From Bacillota bacterium (GTDB lineage: Bacteria > Bacillota > Desulfotomaculia > Desulfotomaculales > Desulfotomaculaceae), in NCBI GenBank assembly GCA_023481335.1, contig JAMCWI010000091.1:1-17989 (forward strand): a stretch of DNA of 17,989 nt, in the 5' to 3' direction. The position numbers and the translations under genes are program-made. Of this stretch, positions 6,477 to 12,934 are shown one piece after another. The notes beneath the pieces are model-generated. The model was not told the origin of the DNA. It worked only from the letters and a program-made list of their open reading frames with translations, and ran no database searches. Position 1 is the stretch's first letter. Every line of letters begins with the position of its first letter.

Positions 6477-6626
6477 AGCTTGTTGAAAAACTACAAGTAA
6501 GCAGGCAAATGAGAGGTTAGGGGTTAGAAGTTAGAGGTTAGATGTTTGGGCATTTTTCTCACTTCCAACATCTCACTTCTTACCTCTTAAAAGCCAGGCT
6601 GCCTGCGAGGACTTTCTCGACAATCT
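6477..6626. mobile_element. 150-bp palindromic MITE-like element, copy 3
   Basis: It is nearly identical to copy 2 from GTAAGCAGGCAAATGAGAGG through GCCTGCGAGGACTTTCTC; differences are concentrated in the left end (AAAAACTACAA against AAAGACTCGCG). The length is exactly 150 bp from AGCTTGTTG to CAATCT, as in copy 2. It is flanked by 27-bp direct repeats (6450-6476 and 6627-6653, two mismatches), each a terminator hairpin. It has no ORF. Confidence 0.82.
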
Positions 6627-6637
6627 GAAGCTGTGCA

Positions 6638-7285
6638 TTAAGCGCACAGCCTCTTGTTGGTTTCTTTTACTGTTTTAAGAATGCCGAAGGGTTTGCCCAC
6701 CGGGAGAAATACTCTGCCAAAGTGAGGGTTTAACACCGCCGCAGCAGAAGCATAGAAGGCCATCAGGGCAATGAAGAATTCCGCCCAGGCTGCCAGCTGG
6801 TGGGAGAAATGCTCCGCGATGCCGAAGGAACTGAGCGCCAGCCCCAGGAATAACAGGTCAATTAAGACGAAAATGGTAAACAATACCTTATGGGTTTCCA
6901 TGGCACCGATGGTCATGAAAATGGTGAAAATAAGGTAGCCCACGAAGGCAACACCCAGTTGATGGGCATCTGCCGTTTTGGCTGCGGCCTCTCCAAACAT
7001 TCCCAGTTTAATCATCCAGGACATGCCCACTGCAAACCAGAAGAAGGCATAACCCCCAAAGGCCGTGGCACCGAAAACATTATCCTTTTTGAAATCCAAT
7101 ATACAAGCAAACAATTGAGCAAAGGCTCCGAGGAAAATTGCCCAGGGTAATACAAAGGCCACACCCTCGGTCCAGCCCAACTTCTGGGAGGATGCCACCA
7201 GGGTTACCATGGCCAGTCCGAATAATCCCAAGGCGGAAGGATCCGCGGTCACATTTTTCACTGTGGTTACGTTGCTTGCTGCCAT
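6638..7285 (-). CDS. GPR1/FUN34/YaaH (SatP) family acetate/succinate transporter
   Basis: This 215-residue membrane protein has six hydrophobic segments. DPSALGLFGLAMVTL near residue 17 corresponds to the NPAPLGL family signature, and FGATAFGGYAFFW is the second conserved block (an F-G-x(3-5)-GGYAFFW pattern). The family moves acetate or succinate with protons across the cytoplasmic membrane; direction cannot be read from sequence. The start at 7285 follows GGAGGAAAGGAAA; a TTG five codons earlier is not needed. The last codons and TAA lie inside the terminator hairpin, which is also the proximal direct repeat of repeat element copy 3. It is transcribed alone from an extended -10 type promoter. 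Confidence 0.9.
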   Translation of the reverse strand: MAASNVTTVKNVTADPSALGLFGLAMVTLVASSQKLGWTEGVAFVLPWAIFLGAFAQLFACILDFKKDNVFGATAFGGYAFFWFAVGMSWMIKLGMFGEAAAKTADAHQLGVAFVGYLIFTIFMTIGAMETHKVLFTIFVLIDLLFLGLALSSFGIAEHFSHQLAAWAEFFIALMAFYASAAAVLNPHFGRVFLPVGKPFGILKTVKETNKRLCA

Positions 7286-7328
7286 TTTCCTTTCCTCCAA
7301 TGTAATAAAAGTATAATTTCACTCCTCG

Positions 7329-7337
7329 ATTATAGCA
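7329..7337 (-). promoter_or_regulatory. Extended -10 promoter element of the SatP-like gene
   Basis: Read leftward, TGCTATAAT lies about 45 bp before the ATG at 7285. It is a perfect -10 with the TGn extension; no good -35 is visible. Confidence 0.45.
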
Positions 7338-7428
7338 GAAAGATCGCCGCTAAGGATTCTGACTTTTCTTCAAAGGGACATTTGAAGTAAAATAAAACAA
7401 TATTGAATAAAGTTGTAATTTAAAAAAT

Positions 7429-7724
7429 TTGCTTCGGCTGGCGGAGTGCCTGGCAGAGGATCACGCCCACGCCCGCCGGTTGGCCGAGGGGCTGGCTCAA
7501 TTGCCCGGACTAAGGGTTGATTTGACAAAGGTGCAAACCAACATTGTAGTGGTTGAAGTGGATCATTCAAGGACGGCTGCAGACCTGGCCGGGGAACTTA
7601 CCCTATACGGGGCATCAGATGTGCCGCCTTTGGGCCCGCCACCCTCCGCCTGGTAACCCATAAGGATGTTTCAACCGGGGATATTGATTATACCTTGCAG
7701 GTAGCCAAAGAAATTTTAGCGTAA
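7429..7724 (+). pseudogene. Remnant of low-specificity L-threonine aldolase, C-terminal third with frameshift
   Basis: The frame from 7429 reads AEDHAHARRLAEGLAQLPGL and VQTNIVVVEVD, typical of the C-terminal domain of PLP-dependent threonine aldolases. Near 7611 it shifts. The continuing family sequence GIRCAAFGPATLRLVTHKDV and DIDYTLQVAKEIL lies in another frame to a TAA at 7722. A missing G in the run at 7609-7612 would explain the shift. About 98 codons remain of roughly 340; the PLP-lysine region and N-terminus are gone, and there is no ribosome binding site or start. The region to its left (7310-7428) shows only AT-rich DNA and the divergent promoter. It is clearly decayed. Confidence 0.82.
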
Positions 7725-7730
7725 AAGCAA

Positions 7731-7764
7731 AAGCCAGACCCTACTATAGAGAAGGGTCTGGCTT
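7731..7764 (+). terminator. Stem-loop terminator after the threonine aldolase remnant
   Basis: AAGCCAGACCCT (7731-7742) pairs perfectly with 7753-7764 around a 10-nt loop, 6 bp after the old stop codon. The following ATTAATTG gives a weak tail. It may now serve the leftward ferritin-like gene as well. Confidence 0.7.
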
Positions 7765-7793
7765 ATTAATTGTGCTGTTGATTTGAACTGTGG

Positions 7794-8213
7794 CTAAAAC
7801 TGATCCATCATTCTTGCGATGGCTTCGCCGTGATGGTCTTCATCCCGGGCCATGCGCTCAAAGATAAAATACTTATCGGGCTGTGCCTTAAAAATATCCG
7901 CCATTTGGCGGTACATTTTCGCAGCAGTGCCTTCTCTTTGCAGGGCCACCCCCAGGACTTCCCTGGGTGTCATTTCCGGCTTTATTTCCCCTGCTTCTTC
8001 CAACCCATCGAAGTAAACCTCATCGTTGATGGGCTCACCGGCTTTTAACCATACCAGGTAATCCAGGTGATCCTGCTCATCCTGGGCTAACTTCTTAAGC
8101 AGCTTGGCGGTGTCCGGGTTTTTTGCCTGGCCGGCCATTTCTTTGTAAAACTTGCTGCTGCTCTCCTCAGACTGGATGGCAACGTCTAAAATATCGTTGA
8201 CAGTCAAATGCAC
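7794..8213 (-). CDS. Ferritin-like/rubrerythrin-type diiron protein without rubredoxin domain
   Basis: This 139-residue, all-helical protein has two ferritin half-motifs. The first carries E16 and E46..H49 (DEQDH), the second E94 and E125..H128 (DEDHH). Together these give the diiron ligands of the rubrerythrin/erythrin group. No Cys-X2-Cys rubredoxin domain is present, so it lacks the electron-relay part of classical rubrerythrin. A role in peroxide or oxygen defence or iron handling in an anaerobe is likely from the family, not proven. It starts with GTG at 8213, 7-8 bases after GGGGGG. It is separated from the zinc-ribbon gene upstream by 105 bp and may have its own promoter. Confidence 0.88.
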   Translation of the reverse strand: MHLTVNDILDVAIQSEESSSKFYKEMAGQAKNPDTAKLLKKLAQDEQDHLDYLVWLKAGEPINDEVYFDGLEEAGEIKPEMTPREVLGVALQREGTAAKMYRQMADIFKAQPDKYFIFERMARDEDHHGEAIARMMDQF

Positions 8214-8318
8214 CCCTGTTCCCCCCTTTGTAAAAGATTATCAACTCTATTGTATGGCGGTTTCTCAATTATTACCATAACAAAAGTATTGCAAATCTCT
8301 TGCTTTAGTATGCGGGAT

Positions 8319-8543
8319 TTACCCGATATTCAACTTATGGGCAGAAAATTGCATAATATAGCCGCAGGTTTCACAAAGGGTGACCACCACCGGCAGCCCC
8401 CGCTCCGGATTGATGCCGTATGTACCGTCGGGCTTGCGAACCAGTTCGTCTAGGGCAAAAATTTGAGGTTCCTGATTTTGGCTTTCTTCGGACATAATCA
8501 TGACCATTTCAACATCACAAAGGGGACAAACAGGTTTTTTCAT
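8319..8543 (-). CDS. 74-residue zinc-ribbon protein, function unknown
   Basis: Paired cysteines C6PLC9 and C57ETC60 followed by Gly-Tyr form a probable Zn ribbon. The 47 residues between them are acidic and hydrophobic (including PQIFALDELVRKPDGTYGIN) and could form a small beta domain. AGGTGG lies 8 bases before the ATG. No catalytic motif, signal peptide or membrane segment is seen. I do not recognise a named family; the CGYIMQF ending resembles conserved hypothetical nucleic-acid-binding ribbons of Bacillota. The ferritin-like gene lies downstream on the same strand. Confidence 0.78.
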   Translation of the reverse strand: MKKPVCPLCDVEMVMIMSEESQNQEPQIFALDELVRKPDGTYGINPERGLPVVVTLCETCGYIMQFSAHKLNIG

Positions 8544-8628
8544 TAATTACACCACCTAGTTTTTAATCCATTATACTACGAAAGAATCATATTGCCAGAG
8601 TGGTTTCGAACGATTGCCTATAGCGAAA

Positions 8629-8690
8629 GAGGTGAGAGCCAGAGGTGAGATATTTAATCCTCTCACTTCCAACCTCTCACTTCTCACCCC
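8629..8690. repeat. Degenerate inverted heptamer repeat at the 3' end of the sulfur operon
   Basis: GAGGTGAGAG units (8629-8650) face CTCTCAC/TTCTCAC units (8660-8689) across a short AT spacer, so the RNA can fold. It belongs to the GAGGTTA family but lacks the 150-bp element's ends and centre. Its right edge contains the stop codon of the UPF0280 gene and could act as a terminator for that operon. Confidence 0.75.
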
Positions 8691-9427
8691 ATGGGCACCA
8701 ATTTAATCCGCCCCCAGGCGGCCAACTTATCTCCCTTAATGGCTACAGCCCCGATCACTCCCGGAATGGCGGCGGCAAAGTCCACCGCCCTTTGCACATC
8801 CTCTTCGCTTTGCACCAGGTTTCCTGCGGCGGTGGCCACCGCGTCCGCCAGGGGAGTGGCAGGGGATAAAATAATGACGGCGTCAGACTTGCCGAAGCTT
8901 AGGGAGTGACCCACGGTGCCCGAGGAGGTGCAGATGCCCAGCGGGGTCAGATCCGGCGGAATTTCCAGGGCAATTCGGTGGGTGAAGGGGGACGGCCCCG
9001 CAAAGATCCCCACTTTTCTAATCCGGCTGGTTTTAATAAAAATGTCGCCGCCATTTTCCACAATGACATCCCTGGAATGCTGACACAAGGCTTTGCCCAC
9101 CCTTTGGGCAAAGGCCCCGGCCACGGCCGCCATGGGCCCCACGCCCGCCAGCCGGGCTGCCTCGGCCATTTCCAATGCAATGGGAGGGGCTCCTTCTCCG
9201 GTTGGATGGGGAACCAGGCTGGTTTTATAAGCCGGGTCCCCTTTTATATATTCCTCCAGGGCTGTGCGCTCCCTGCGAATCAGCTCCTCCACCCGGCCTG
9301 CCAGGTCCGGGGAAAAACGTTCCCGCCGTACCCCGATATCCAGGTCGGTCTCTTGAACAACCACTTGAAAATGGAGAAGATCTCCCTGGCGGTGCAGGGT
9401 ACGGTAGGTGCGTTCGGTATAAGCCAA
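8684..9427 (-). CDS. UPF0280 (COG2122, ApbE-like) protein of the anaerobic homocysteine pathway
   Basis: This 247-residue protein has the UPF0280 pattern: RTYR near the start, then GPMAAVAGAFAQRVGKAL (about residues 97-114), VENGGDIFI (about 123-131), GICTSSGTVGHSLSFGKSDA (about 163-182) and DAVATAAGN (about 194-202). These blocks resemble the flavin-transferase ApbE fold. In Methanosarcina, the COG2122 protein (MA1715) helps sulfide assimilation along with COG1900/DUF39 and NIL-ferredoxin proteins. The only reasonable start is TTG at 9427, one base after the stop of the ferredoxin gene, with GGAGGT 11 bases upstream; translational coupling is likely. The TGA lies in a heptamer repeat. It is the third gene of the SAM-riboswitch operon. 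Confidence 0.88.
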   Translation of the reverse strand: MAYTERTYRTLHRQGDLLHFQVVVQETDLDIGVRRERFSPDLAGRVEELIRRERTALEEYIKGDPAYKTSLVPHPTGEGAPPIALEMAEAARLAGVGPMAAVAGAFAQRVGKALCQHSRDVIVENGGDIFIKTSRIRKVGIFAGPSPFTHRIALEIPPDLTPLGICTSSGTVGHSLSFGKSDAVIILSPATPLADAVATAAGNLVQSEEDVQRAVDFAAAIPGVIGAVAIKGDKLAAWGRIKLVPMG

Positions 9428-9428
9428 C

Positions 9429-9830
9429 TTAAATTCTTACCTCCATCGCCCGGACCGGGCAAACCTTTAAGCACTGCAAACAGACCACACATTTGTCGCC
9501 GTTAAACTGCACCTCCATGGAGGGGCGCTCCATGTAGATGGCGTTGGCAGGGCAGTGCCCCGTACAGGCACCGCAGCTGGTGCAGCGGTCATGGTTGCGA
9601 ACCACTTCCTGGGTGAGGGGATGCACGGTAATCCCCTGGTCACGCAGATATTGAATTCCTTCTTCGTATCTTTCCCCATCCAAATCCAAAACCATCGTTC
9701 CTTCCAGGTGGGGATTGATCTTTGCTTTCACAATGTTTACCACCAGATCGTAATCCTTTACCAGGTGATAGATAATGGGCTGATCGGATGTAGTGGCAGT
9801 AAACCGCAAGACAATCTTATGAGGTGCCAT
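9429..9830 (-). CDS. NIL domain plus 2x[4Fe-4S] ferredoxin, homocysteine biosynthesis
   Basis: This 133-residue protein has an N-terminal NIL domain (about residues 3-75; NIL is also the substrate-binding domain of methionine ABC transporter MetN). A ferredoxin domain follows with two complete CxxCxxCxxxCP clusters (C83, C86, C89, C93 and C114, C117, C120, C124). The matching archaeal protein (MA1822) works with DUF39 to make homocysteine from aspartate semialdehyde and sulfide, presumably supplying electrons. ATG at 9830 follows an AGGGAG site; the codon before it is TTG. It starts 21 bp after DUF39 and ends 1 bp before the UPF0280 start. Confidence 0.92.
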   Translation of the reverse strand: MAPHKIVLRFTATTSDQPIIYHLVKDYDLVVNIVKAKINPHLEGTMVLDLDGERYEEGIQYLRDQGITVHPLTQEVVRNHDRCTSCGACTGHCPANAIYMERPSMEVQFNGDKCVVCLQCLKVCPVRAMEVRI

Positions 9831-9851
9831 CAAATACCGCTCCCTTCCTTG

Positions 9852-11051
9852 TTATTTATTTTCCAGAACTTTTCCGGTCAATCCCGCCGCCGGCCCGGGC
9901 AAAAGCTGCACGGGTTCACCCAGCAGGAAATCGCCCTTTTGAATCCATTCCTTGAGGGTGTGGGCAATTTCCCGGGCTTTGGGATAACTGGAAAGCGGGG
10001 CGGTGGGCACTTCTTTTCCTTGTACGGTGATTTTACCGGATTTCAACTGGGCATAACTGACGAGACCCAGGTTGCCGGGTTTTCGATTGGGGTAACCGTC
10101 GCTGTAGTCCACCACCGGGGCGTGCAGTTCTTCATCGGACAATGCGGCATAGCGCAAAATTTCTTCATTCAGGATGGGAATGGGGATGCCCAAACCCACC
10201 GTTAAGGTGACACCATATCCCTGGAAGCTGGTGCCCCGCAGCCACTGGGGCTTCATTTGCTTTAGATCCCCCAATACTGAAAGGGTGCCCCCGGCGGAAC
10301 CCACAATATTTCCGTCCCCGTCTTTCAGCCAGCCGGGGAAGTGCTGGGTGCCGTTCCAGACCACATAGCCGGTGCCGCCGCCCAGGAAAATGCGGGTGCC
10401 GATGCCGATGGTGGAAAAATTGGGATCCTTCATCAGCGGGCTCAGCTGCCCGGAGGTGGAGTAGTTGGCATTGCCCAATTGAGGCTTCAGGGTTCCCATA
10501 TAGGTGTAGATGGTTTTATCCCCCAGGTTGACGGCACAGTTGTAATTCTGGTAGGCATTGCGGGGGTTAAATAAAATGGCCTCGTTGATATCGTTGATGG
10601 TAATGGTGGTTTCAATATCCCGGCGGGGATAGCAGTCGGTGCCGTAGGAAGTTGCCTCCAGTTTTAAGGGTTTGCCCGCCACCAGGTCTTCGATAATGTG
10701 GCCGCCGCCGTAACGAAACTCACCGGGGTAGTTGCTGTTGGTGGGATCATCCTCTGCGATTTCGGTAACGCCGATGTAGGCATCCACCGCAGCAATGCCG
10801 GTGTAGGCCGGCACCCCGTTGAGCCAGACCTTGCTCATCCGAATCCGGGGGGCAGAGTGACCAAAGTTTAAAAAGGCACCCGAGGAACACATGGGGCCAA
10901 AGGTTCCTGTGGTAACCACATCCACTTCCGCAGCGGTTTTGGACAATCCCTGTTCTCTAACCTTTCCTATCACTTCCTCGGCGGTCAGAACCACTGCTTT
11001 GCCCGTTTTGATGCGGGCATTAATTTCTGCATAGGTACGCTCAATACCCAT
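9852..11051 (-). CDS. DUF39/COG1900 homocysteine biosynthesis protein
   Basis: This 399-residue protein covers DUF39. Homologues are genetically required to convert aspartate semialdehyde plus sulfide to homocysteine, in place of MetA/MetB-type routes. Conserved-looking stretches include GTFGPMCSSGAFLNFGHS (C55), RYGGGHIIEDLV (about 113-124), SYGTDCYPR (C140), NYNCAVN (C172) and FLGGGTGYVVWNGTQH. C55 and C140 are plausible persulfide-carrying cysteines by comparison with the archaeal work, an inference. The start at 11051 is set by GGGAGG eight bases upstream; the same frame stays open for 81 more codons, but those overlap the terminator and SAM riboswitch and are not coding. It is the first gene of the operon, controlled by the S-box leader. 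Confidence 0.94.
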   Translation of the reverse strand: MGIERTYAEINARIKTGKAVVLTAEEVIGKVREQGLSKTAAEVDVVTTGTFGPMCSSGAFLNFGHSAPRIRMSKVWLNGVPAYTGIAAVDAYIGVTEIAEDDPTNSNYPGEFRYGGGHIIEDLVAGKPLKLEATSYGTDCYPRRDIETTITINDINEAILFNPRNAYQNYNCAVNLGDKTIYTYMGTLKPQLGNANYSTSGQLSPLMKDPNFSTIGIGTRIFLGGGTGYVVWNGTQHFPGWLKDGDGNIVGSAGGTLSVLGDLKQMKPQWLRGTSFQGYGVTLTVGLGIPIPILNEEILRYAALSDEELHAPVVDYSDGYPNRKPGNLGLVSYAQLKSGKITVQGKEVPTAPLSSYPKAREIAHTLKEWIQKGDFLLGEPVQLLPGPAAGLTGKVLENK

Positions 11052-11090
11052 TTTAATCCTCCCTTCGTGCTCCTTGCCCTGGCATGAAAT

Positions 11091-11116
11091 AAACCCCTTC
11101 TTAACAGAAGAGGTTT
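11091..11116 (-). terminator. Riboswitch-controlled intrinsic terminator
   Basis: Read leftward, AAACCTCTTCT pairs with AGAAGGGGTTT across GTTA (one G-U pair), followed by ATTTC. The 5' arm (ACCTCTT) is also complementary to AAGAGGT at the 3' edge of riboswitch helix P1, so an antiterminator can form when SAM is absent. Confidence 0.85.
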
Positions 11117-11139
11117 GAATATTGCGCCATTGCACACAC

Positions 11140-11248
11140 CTCTTATCTGTCAGAAGAAAATCTTCTGCAGGAATTAGCACCTGTCCGGGCGATGCCGGAT
11201 GGTTGCTGGGTTTCATTGGGCCAGTCCCTCCACCTCTCGGGATAAGAG
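11140..11248 (-). promoter_or_regulatory. SAM-I (S-box) riboswitch
   Basis: Read leftward, CTCTTATC (11241-11248) and GATAAGAG (11140-11147) form P1. In between are the S-box hallmarks GAGAGGTGGAGGGACTGGCC, then ATGAAACCCAGCAACC, a TCCGG/CCGGA P3 hairpin, and GGTGCTAATTCCTGC for J3/4-P4. SAM binding should favour the downstream terminator, so the operon would be on when SAM is low. This ties the DUF39-NIL-UPF0280 genes to methionine supply. Confidence 0.97.
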
Positions 11249-11280
11249 CACATATGTAGTTTTGTTTTTTGATTAGTGTA

Positions 11281-11310
11281 AGTTTAGCAACCAACCGGCC
11301 AATTTGTCAA
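11281..11310 (-). promoter_or_regulatory. Sigma-A-type promoter of the riboswitch operon
   Basis: Read leftward, TTGACA (11305-11310) is followed after 18 bases by TAAACT (11281-11286). A start near 11274 would give a short leader before riboswitch P1. The -35 and spacer lie inside the 42-bp duplication shared with 16093-16134. Confidence 0.7.
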
Positions 11311-11327
11311 CTTATTTTTTCTTAACC
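11286..11327. repeat. 42-bp exact duplicate, promoter copy
   Basis: The sequence from AGCAACCAACCGGCC through TTTTTTCTTAACC is identical to 16093-16134, with no clear similarity on either side. Here it supplies the -35 hexamer of the sulfur operon promoter. The DNA from 11328 to 11542 holds no gene I can support. Confidence 0.95.
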
Positions 11328-11542
11328 TTTCACATATGTCAATTGCTTTTTCCTTCTAAACTAGTTATTCTCCATATCCTTTTTGGTAATGTGCTGAAAG
11401 AGATTTGCATTCTACACCGTTTATCCGCAATTATAGTAAAACTGCTTTGTTATTCGGTAACCTGGTTAATGGGTCTTTGATTTGAGATAATCAGTCAACC
11501 CTGTCACAAGGGAAATGTGTCAACAACCCCGTCCCCCCGTCA

Positions 11543-11707
11543 CTAGATAACGCCAAATACCTGCAGGAAGGCCAGGGTATACCCGATGGCCAGGATTACC
11601 GAGAAAGCCCACAATTCCCGCCGTCGCCCCTGGCGGACCAGGCGCGGCGCGTCAATCAAGACGATGGCGATAAGGGATAATATCAGAAGTGCAATATTGG
11701 GGAGCAT
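11543..11707 (-). CDS. 54-residue two-helix membrane protein at the end of the ger operon
   Basis: An ATG at 11707, 5-6 bases after AAAGGTGGTTAG, opens 54 codons to TAG at 11543. Two hydrophobic helices (about residues 3-18 and 30-53) are joined by a basic loop (RLVRQGRRRE). It starts 15 bp after the gerC stop, so it is almost certainly the fourth gene of the operon. Some Bacillus ger operons carry a small two-helix D subunit that modulates receptor function; this protein has the same size class and topology, but homology is not established. It has no signal peptide cleavage site or lipobox. Confidence 0.75.
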   Translation of the reverse strand: MLPNIALLILSLIAIVLIDAPRLVRQGRRRELWAFSVILAIGYTLAFLQVFGVI

Positions 11708-11722
11708 ATCATCTAACCACCT

Positions 11723-12934
11723 TTAGGGCTTGGGTTCAGCGGTTTTCGTGATTTTTCCGGTGCGGCGTATTTTGGCTTCCACCGCCATGTTTACTTCCAG
11801 GGCGGGAAATATTTCATCCCATCTATCCTCCAACTGCTTCCACTCCCTGGGGTACTTCCGCCGCACCGCCTCGCCGAAGCCGAAGATATCGGCGTTCAGT
11901 TCCTGGGCCTTGATTACAGCGGCGATGATCTCGTCTTCAATGGCCGCCCTTTTCCTCTCCTCCAGCTCTTTCAGCACGCCGGGCCTGGTTATATCCACCG
12001 TATCCGGCTGCACCTCGCCCAGGTTGCCTTCCTCTTTGACCTCCACCGTGACGGTCAGGTTTCCGCCAGCCATCTCAGGCCTGATCCTGGCACTGGCCCG
12101 GATGATCTCAAATGCCACCAGCTTGTCCTCACTCCCCGGTGCCGGCGCCACGATGATACCGCTCTTTATTTTTCCGGTAACCCAGAGCAGTCCCCGGGTC
12201 TCCTTTTCGTCCAGCCAGCCGGCCAGTTGATACTTGCGGAAGACCGCCGCCCCAGATAATTTAAGATCCTTTGGGAGCACCGCTTTTTCCTTCCCGGCTT
12301 TTTCCTCTCCTTCGCCTTCCTCCTTCTCCTTGCGGACCACCTGCACCGCCGCGGCAACCGGGGCGGTGGTTTTGCTTTCCACCGCATCCAAGAAATCTTG
12401 TACCTTAGTGGCGGGTGCCTTCCCGTGTGCCTTCATGGCTTTGACCATGTCAGCGATGCCGTAAGCCCAGATTTTCTCAGTCCCCACCTCCGTCTCCAGG
12501 ATCTCCCTCGCTTCTCCTTGGGCTATTAAGAGAAAATTCAGGGTTGACAACTCATGGTCGCGATCATAAAAGTCGGTGACCTTGCCGATGTCTTCCCGGG
12601 CCAGTTCCTCCCCCACCACCATTATTTTCGCTTCTGATACAAACAGTTTTTTTCCTAATAGCATGGTCAGGTTCCGGAGGGTGTCGAAGAAGGTATAGCC
12701 GGTACTGTTGTATACCACCACGGCCTTGGGGCTGCCCCCCCTGGCGGCAGGGCCGGCCCTGATTTCTCCGGGCTTAATAACCTGAACCGTTATCTCGATC
12801 TTTCCTTCCTCCCCGGACTGGTCCGCCCCGAAGCCGGCGACGATGGCCCTTTGCTCAAGTTCCACCCTGTTCCAGCAGCCGGCGGCAAAAAGGAGAAGCA
12901 GCACCAGTGCTGCCAGGGCGATTTTTCTCTTCAC
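11723..12934 (-). CDS. gerC: Spore germination receptor lipoprotein, GerC/GerAC family
   Basis: This 403-residue lipoprotein has a signal peptide with lipobox LFAAGC (Cys at residue 20) and the family start CWNRVELEQRAIVAGFGADQ. The fold continues with VVYNSTGYTFFDTLRNLTML, KLFVSEAKIMVVGEELARE and the C-terminal domain (FGFGEAVRRKYPREWKQLED). A charged insert of about 20 residues (KEKEEGEGEEKAGKEKA, about 205-221) sits before the central beta domain. The protein would sit on the outer face of the spore inner membrane with GerA and GerB. Start is GTG, overlapping the gerB stop as GTGA, with GGGGAGG upstream. Confidence 0.93.
   Translation of the reverse strand: MKRKIALAALVLLLLFAAGCWNRVELEQRAIVAGFGADQSGEEGKIEITVQVIKPGEIRAGPAARGGSPKAVVVYNSTGYTFFDTLRNLTMLLGKKLFVSEAKIMVVGEELAREDIGKVTDFYDRDHELSTLNFLLIAQGEAREILETEVGTEKIWAYGIADMVKAMKAHGKAPATKVQDFLDAVESKTTAPVAAAVQVVRKEKEEGEGEEKAGKEKAVLPKDLKLSGAAVFRKYQLAGWLDEKETRGLLWVTGKIKSGIIVAPAPGSEDKLVAFEIIRASARIRPEMAGGNLTVTVEVKEEGNLGEVQPDTVDITRPGVLKELEERKRAAIEDEIIAAVIKAQELNADIFGFGEAVRRKYPREWKQLEDRWDEIFPALEVNMAVEAKIRRTGKITKTAEPKP

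Noticed and set aside
9555..10205. 216-codon plus-strand ORF opposite the ferredoxin and DUF39 genes
   Set aside because: It is antisense to two well-supported genes and spans their boundary.
11052..11294. 81-codon N-terminal extension of the DUF39 frame
   Set aside because: It overlaps the riboswitch and its terminator, lacks a binding site, and the family starts at the ATG at 11051.
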